Part shown: positions 61,960-64,000 of the stretch, piece after piece
Layout of the letters: every line of letters starts with the position of its first letter
Position numbering within the stretch: position 1 is the stretch's first letter
From: Atopobiaceae bacterium
GTDB taxonomy: Bacteria; Actinomycetota; Coriobacteriia; Coriobacteriales; Atopobiaceae
Reading direction: 5' to 3'
Assembly: GCA_902834555.1 (NCBI GenBank)
Contig: CADFJN010000014.1
Span: forward strand, 1 to 64,000
DNA: 64,000 nucleotides
Position numbers and translations under genes: made by a program
Notes under the pieces: model-generated
Seen by the model: the letters and a program-made list of their open reading frames with translations, nothing else
Told to the model about the DNA's origin: nothing
The model's database searches: none

Positions 61960-64000
61960 CTACTGGCTCACGGCATTGGGCATGGGCTCATCGCGTTGTC
62001 CATGGGAGCAGAGAAAACTCCTGATTCGTCTCTCCCCCAGGGCAGCAGCGAGGTCATTCCGGCACTTGCACATGACTTTGATCGTTCGGTTGATTGCCTT
62101 GAACATGTCCTTTGCGGGCATGCCTTCTTCGGTGCCGTCTTTCCCATGCGGGTCGTTCCCCTCGCCAGGTATGGCGAGCCTGACCGACTCTGACTCTGCC
62201 TCGAGTTCGACAATCCTTCTGCAAAGCCTTGCATAGATGGAGGACACTGAGCGCACGTCATGATTGCGGTCGAGGAGAACTGTCTGGCAAAATGCCTCAA
62301 GCTTCGAGCACTCCTCCAGTACATATCTCCCGTCCGTTGATAGCGCGAGAGAGGTTGCTGCAGTTAAGCCCGTGCCCCCGGCCGCACCCAAAAGAGCGCC
62401 TCCGCCGGCGATGAGCATCGTTCCACCCGCCATCCCGGCGCCACCTGTGGCAATCGCTCCTCCACCGAGGAATGCAAGGCTTGCACTCGCGAGCGCCGCT
62501 CCGTGCAGGGCGGAAGCCTCAAGTCCGAGCGCGGCGGCGAGGGTTGGAGCAATGGCCGGGGCAAAGTAGGCGGCAAGACCGCCGGTAGCAACCACGATGA
62601 TTGCGGTGAAGGCGACACCCGCGACAAGTCTTCCTCTGGACCCATCTAGTCTGGCCTTCGCACCGTCCACTGCGTGCCCAAGGTCAGTGAGTTCCTTGGT
62701 TCCTATTACGTCCTGGTGATTGCAGAACACATCGTGTAGGTAGTTCGAGCACAGTTTGAGCCCCTTGTAATCACCGTCGTTGTTGGCATGCAGCGGCCCG
62801 TATGGCCTGAAGCGTCCCGCCTCCATTGCGACGAGCCATAGCCATGAAGCGTCCTCCCCGTCACCGAGGCGCGATTCGATTTTCGCGTATAGCGCATCGT
62901 CTGGGAAGAAGTATCCAGCGTCCGCTGCCCAGACAAGGCTCACCGCATCGACGACCTGCTTGCTCCACTCCTCTAGCCATGCCCTCTTCACTGCTGCACG
63001 CTTCGGATGCTTCTCCGCAGCTATGTCGTAGGCCACTATCGCATGCTCTATCGAGTGGAGAATTCGGGCCTGCATGAAGTCCAGCTTGAGACATCCTAGG
63101 TCCGCGAGACCGCGCTCGTATGTCTCTTCCGGGTCCTCTCCGGAGGTCAAAGACTCGTTCTCTAGCATGGCGCGAACGTCTACCACGCATGCGACGGTAA
63201 ACGTCGCAATGCCGACGTAGTTGACCCGCAGGAAGAACTTGACGGGATCCCTGCTTGCGATGGACCGCACGGCCGCATCCGCGATGTCGACGCCGACGAA
63301 GATGCCGCTCGACACAGTGACCATGCGGCGCATCGCGGGGGTGCCCCAGGGTAGGATGTCCTCGGGGGCGATGCGACCGAGATCAGCAACCCCATGGATA
63401 TCCAAGTCTCTGATTTCCCTTGCCGCTCTGCGGCAAAAGTAGAATCCCCGCACGACGCACTGGTTGACCAGAACGGGAAGGGCCTGCCTGCCTACCTCCT
63501 CCAGCATGCCGATCTCCGTACGAAGGTCGAACTTGCGAGCGGTCCCCTTCACGATCCTTCCGTTTTCGTCATGGTCCGCAAGTAGGGTCCCGTTGAATAG
63601 CTTGCTCACCCAGAGGCGCAGGCCAGGCTCCTCCGCGGTTGCCCCCCTAAAGAGTGGGAGGGCAGAGACGTCCTTAATTAGGGAAACTATGGGTCCTGGG
63701 ATGCCGGTGCCGCCCATGAGCGAGCCGCCTGAGCCGGCCATGTCGCTCACCATATGAAAGAACCAGCCGATCGTCCCGAAGGCGAGCTTCTCTTGGAGGT
63801 TCTTTCCGATGAAGGACCTATAGGATTCTGGTACTGGCACCATACGAAGTGCGCCCGACAGGTCCGTGCCAACCACGAGACCTGTGAACTGGGTGAAAAT
63901 TGAGAAGAATAGCCCGTCGATGCCGAAGTGGTGCGAGAAGTCTCTGAGGTGGTGCTGCAGGCCACCGCCAAAGGCGTTCGCGTTGCCATCTGCTGCGAAA
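61960..64000 (-). CDS. Large membrane-associated protein of unknown function, 5' end outside window
   Basis: At least 679 residues; the frame stays open to the window edge, so the start lies beyond 64000. The N-terminal part seen has hydrophobic and His-rich stretches (LQHHLRDFSHHFGIDGLFF) and a Gly-rich GSGGSLMGGTGIPGP. A region from about 440 to 540 of the visible protein is a long Ala/Gly hydrophobic stretch with glycine-zipper repeats (GGGAIATGGAGMAGG, then GGGALLGAAGG), likely membrane-inserting. The C-terminal 130 residues are charged and helical. I do not recognise the family. Codon use is less biased than in the core genes, consistent with transfer. A membrane-acting effector is one possibility; nothing proves it. 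Confidence 0.65.
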   Translation of the reverse strand, partial: FAADGNANAFGGGLQHHLRDFSHHFGIDGLFFSIFTQFTGLVVGTDLSGALRMVPVPESYRSFIGKNLQEKLAFGTIGWFFHMVSDMAGSGGSLMGGTGIPGPIVSLIKDVSALPLFRGATAEEPGLRLWVSKLFNGTLLADHDENGRIVKGTARKFDLRTEIGMLEEVGRQALPVLVNQCVVRGFYFCRRAAREIRDLDIHGVADLGRIAPEDILPWGTPAMRRMVTVSSGIFVGVDIADAAVRSIASRDPVKFFLRVNYVGIATFTVACVVDVRAMLENESLTSGEDPEETYERGLADLGCLKLDFMQARILHSIEHAIVAYDIAAEKHPKRAAVKRAWLEEWSKQVVDAVSLVWAADAGYFFPDDALYAKIESRLGDGEDASWLWLVAMEAGRFRPYGPLHANNDGDYKGLKLCSNYLHDVFCNHQDVIGTKELTDLGHAVDGAKARLDGSRGRLVAGVAFTAIIVVATGGLAAYFAPAIAPTLAAALGLEASALHGAALASASLAFLGGGAIATGGAGMAGGTMLIAGGGALLGAAGGTGLTAATSLALSTDGRYVLEECSKLEAFCQTVLLDRNHDVRSVSSIYARLCRRIVELEAESESVRLAIPGEGNDPHGKDGTEEGMPAKDMFKAINRTIKVMCKCRNDLAAALGERRIRSFLCSHGQRDEPMPNAVSQ

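Overview
The window is a high-GC bacterial chromosome segment. Codon use, the cluster content (PucR-type regulators, flavoprotein/Fe-S reductases, two phosphotransbutyrylase/butyrate kinase pairs) and the housekeeping operons suggest an anaerobic gut or oral actinobacterium of the Coriobacteriia, Olsenella/Atopobiaceae-like. That placement is inference from gene content and style; no 16S rRNA is present.

Region 1 (1-22 kb) is a catabolic/energy supercluster built from doubled parts. It has two flavodoxin-fold proteins with a C-terminal zinc ribbon (277-1254, 15983-16960), two PucR-type regulators (1375-2988 minus, 14269-15861 plus), two small membrane proteins, and two acyl phosphotransferase plus acyl kinase pairs (6239-8373 plus, 13654-11495 minus). 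The first pair sits behind a thiolase-like enzyme, its OB-fold/zinc-ribbon partner and a private acyl carrier protein. A soluble fumarate-reductase-like flavoprotein (17136-18659) is followed by a 714-residue Fe-S/FAD oxidoreductase and a NuoF-derived Fe-S protein. A shared dyad, TTGTGC-N4-GCACAA in consensus, lies upstream of most of these units and next to both PucR genes, so they may form one regulon.

Region 2 (22-30 kb) starts with a strong terminator and a block of palindromic repeats, including a 152-bp element with 24-bp inverted ends. Then comes a five-gene amino/imino-acid dehydrogenase operon (2Fe-2S, FAD alpha with ferredoxin insert, BFD-type 2Fe-2S, DAO-type FAD beta, ornithine-cyclodeaminase family), an AraC-type regulator, and a P-II protein coupled to an amino-acid permease.

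Region 3 (30-46 kb) is core machinery: rimP-nusA-infB-rbfA-nrnA-truB-ribF-dnaG-rpoD behind a near-consensus promoter, then yaaA, a PNPOx-fold protein, a DUF554 membrane protein and birA. The gaps hold four separate repeat families.

Region 4 (46-57 kb) is a complete type II fatty-acid operon in the streptococcal order: fabT-fabH-acpP-fabK-fabD-fabG-fabF-accB-fabZ-accC-accDA (fused), with degV coupled at the end and a MarR-type operator in front.

Region 5 (57-64 kb) is accessory: a LysR regulator divergent from azlCD, a frameshifted MFS exporter, and a tRNA-Pro(GGG) gene. Beyond the tRNA lie short direct repeats, about 0.5 kb without a gene, an excisionase-like gene and a large unrecognised membrane protein running off the window. 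This looks like the edge of a tRNA-borne integrated element.
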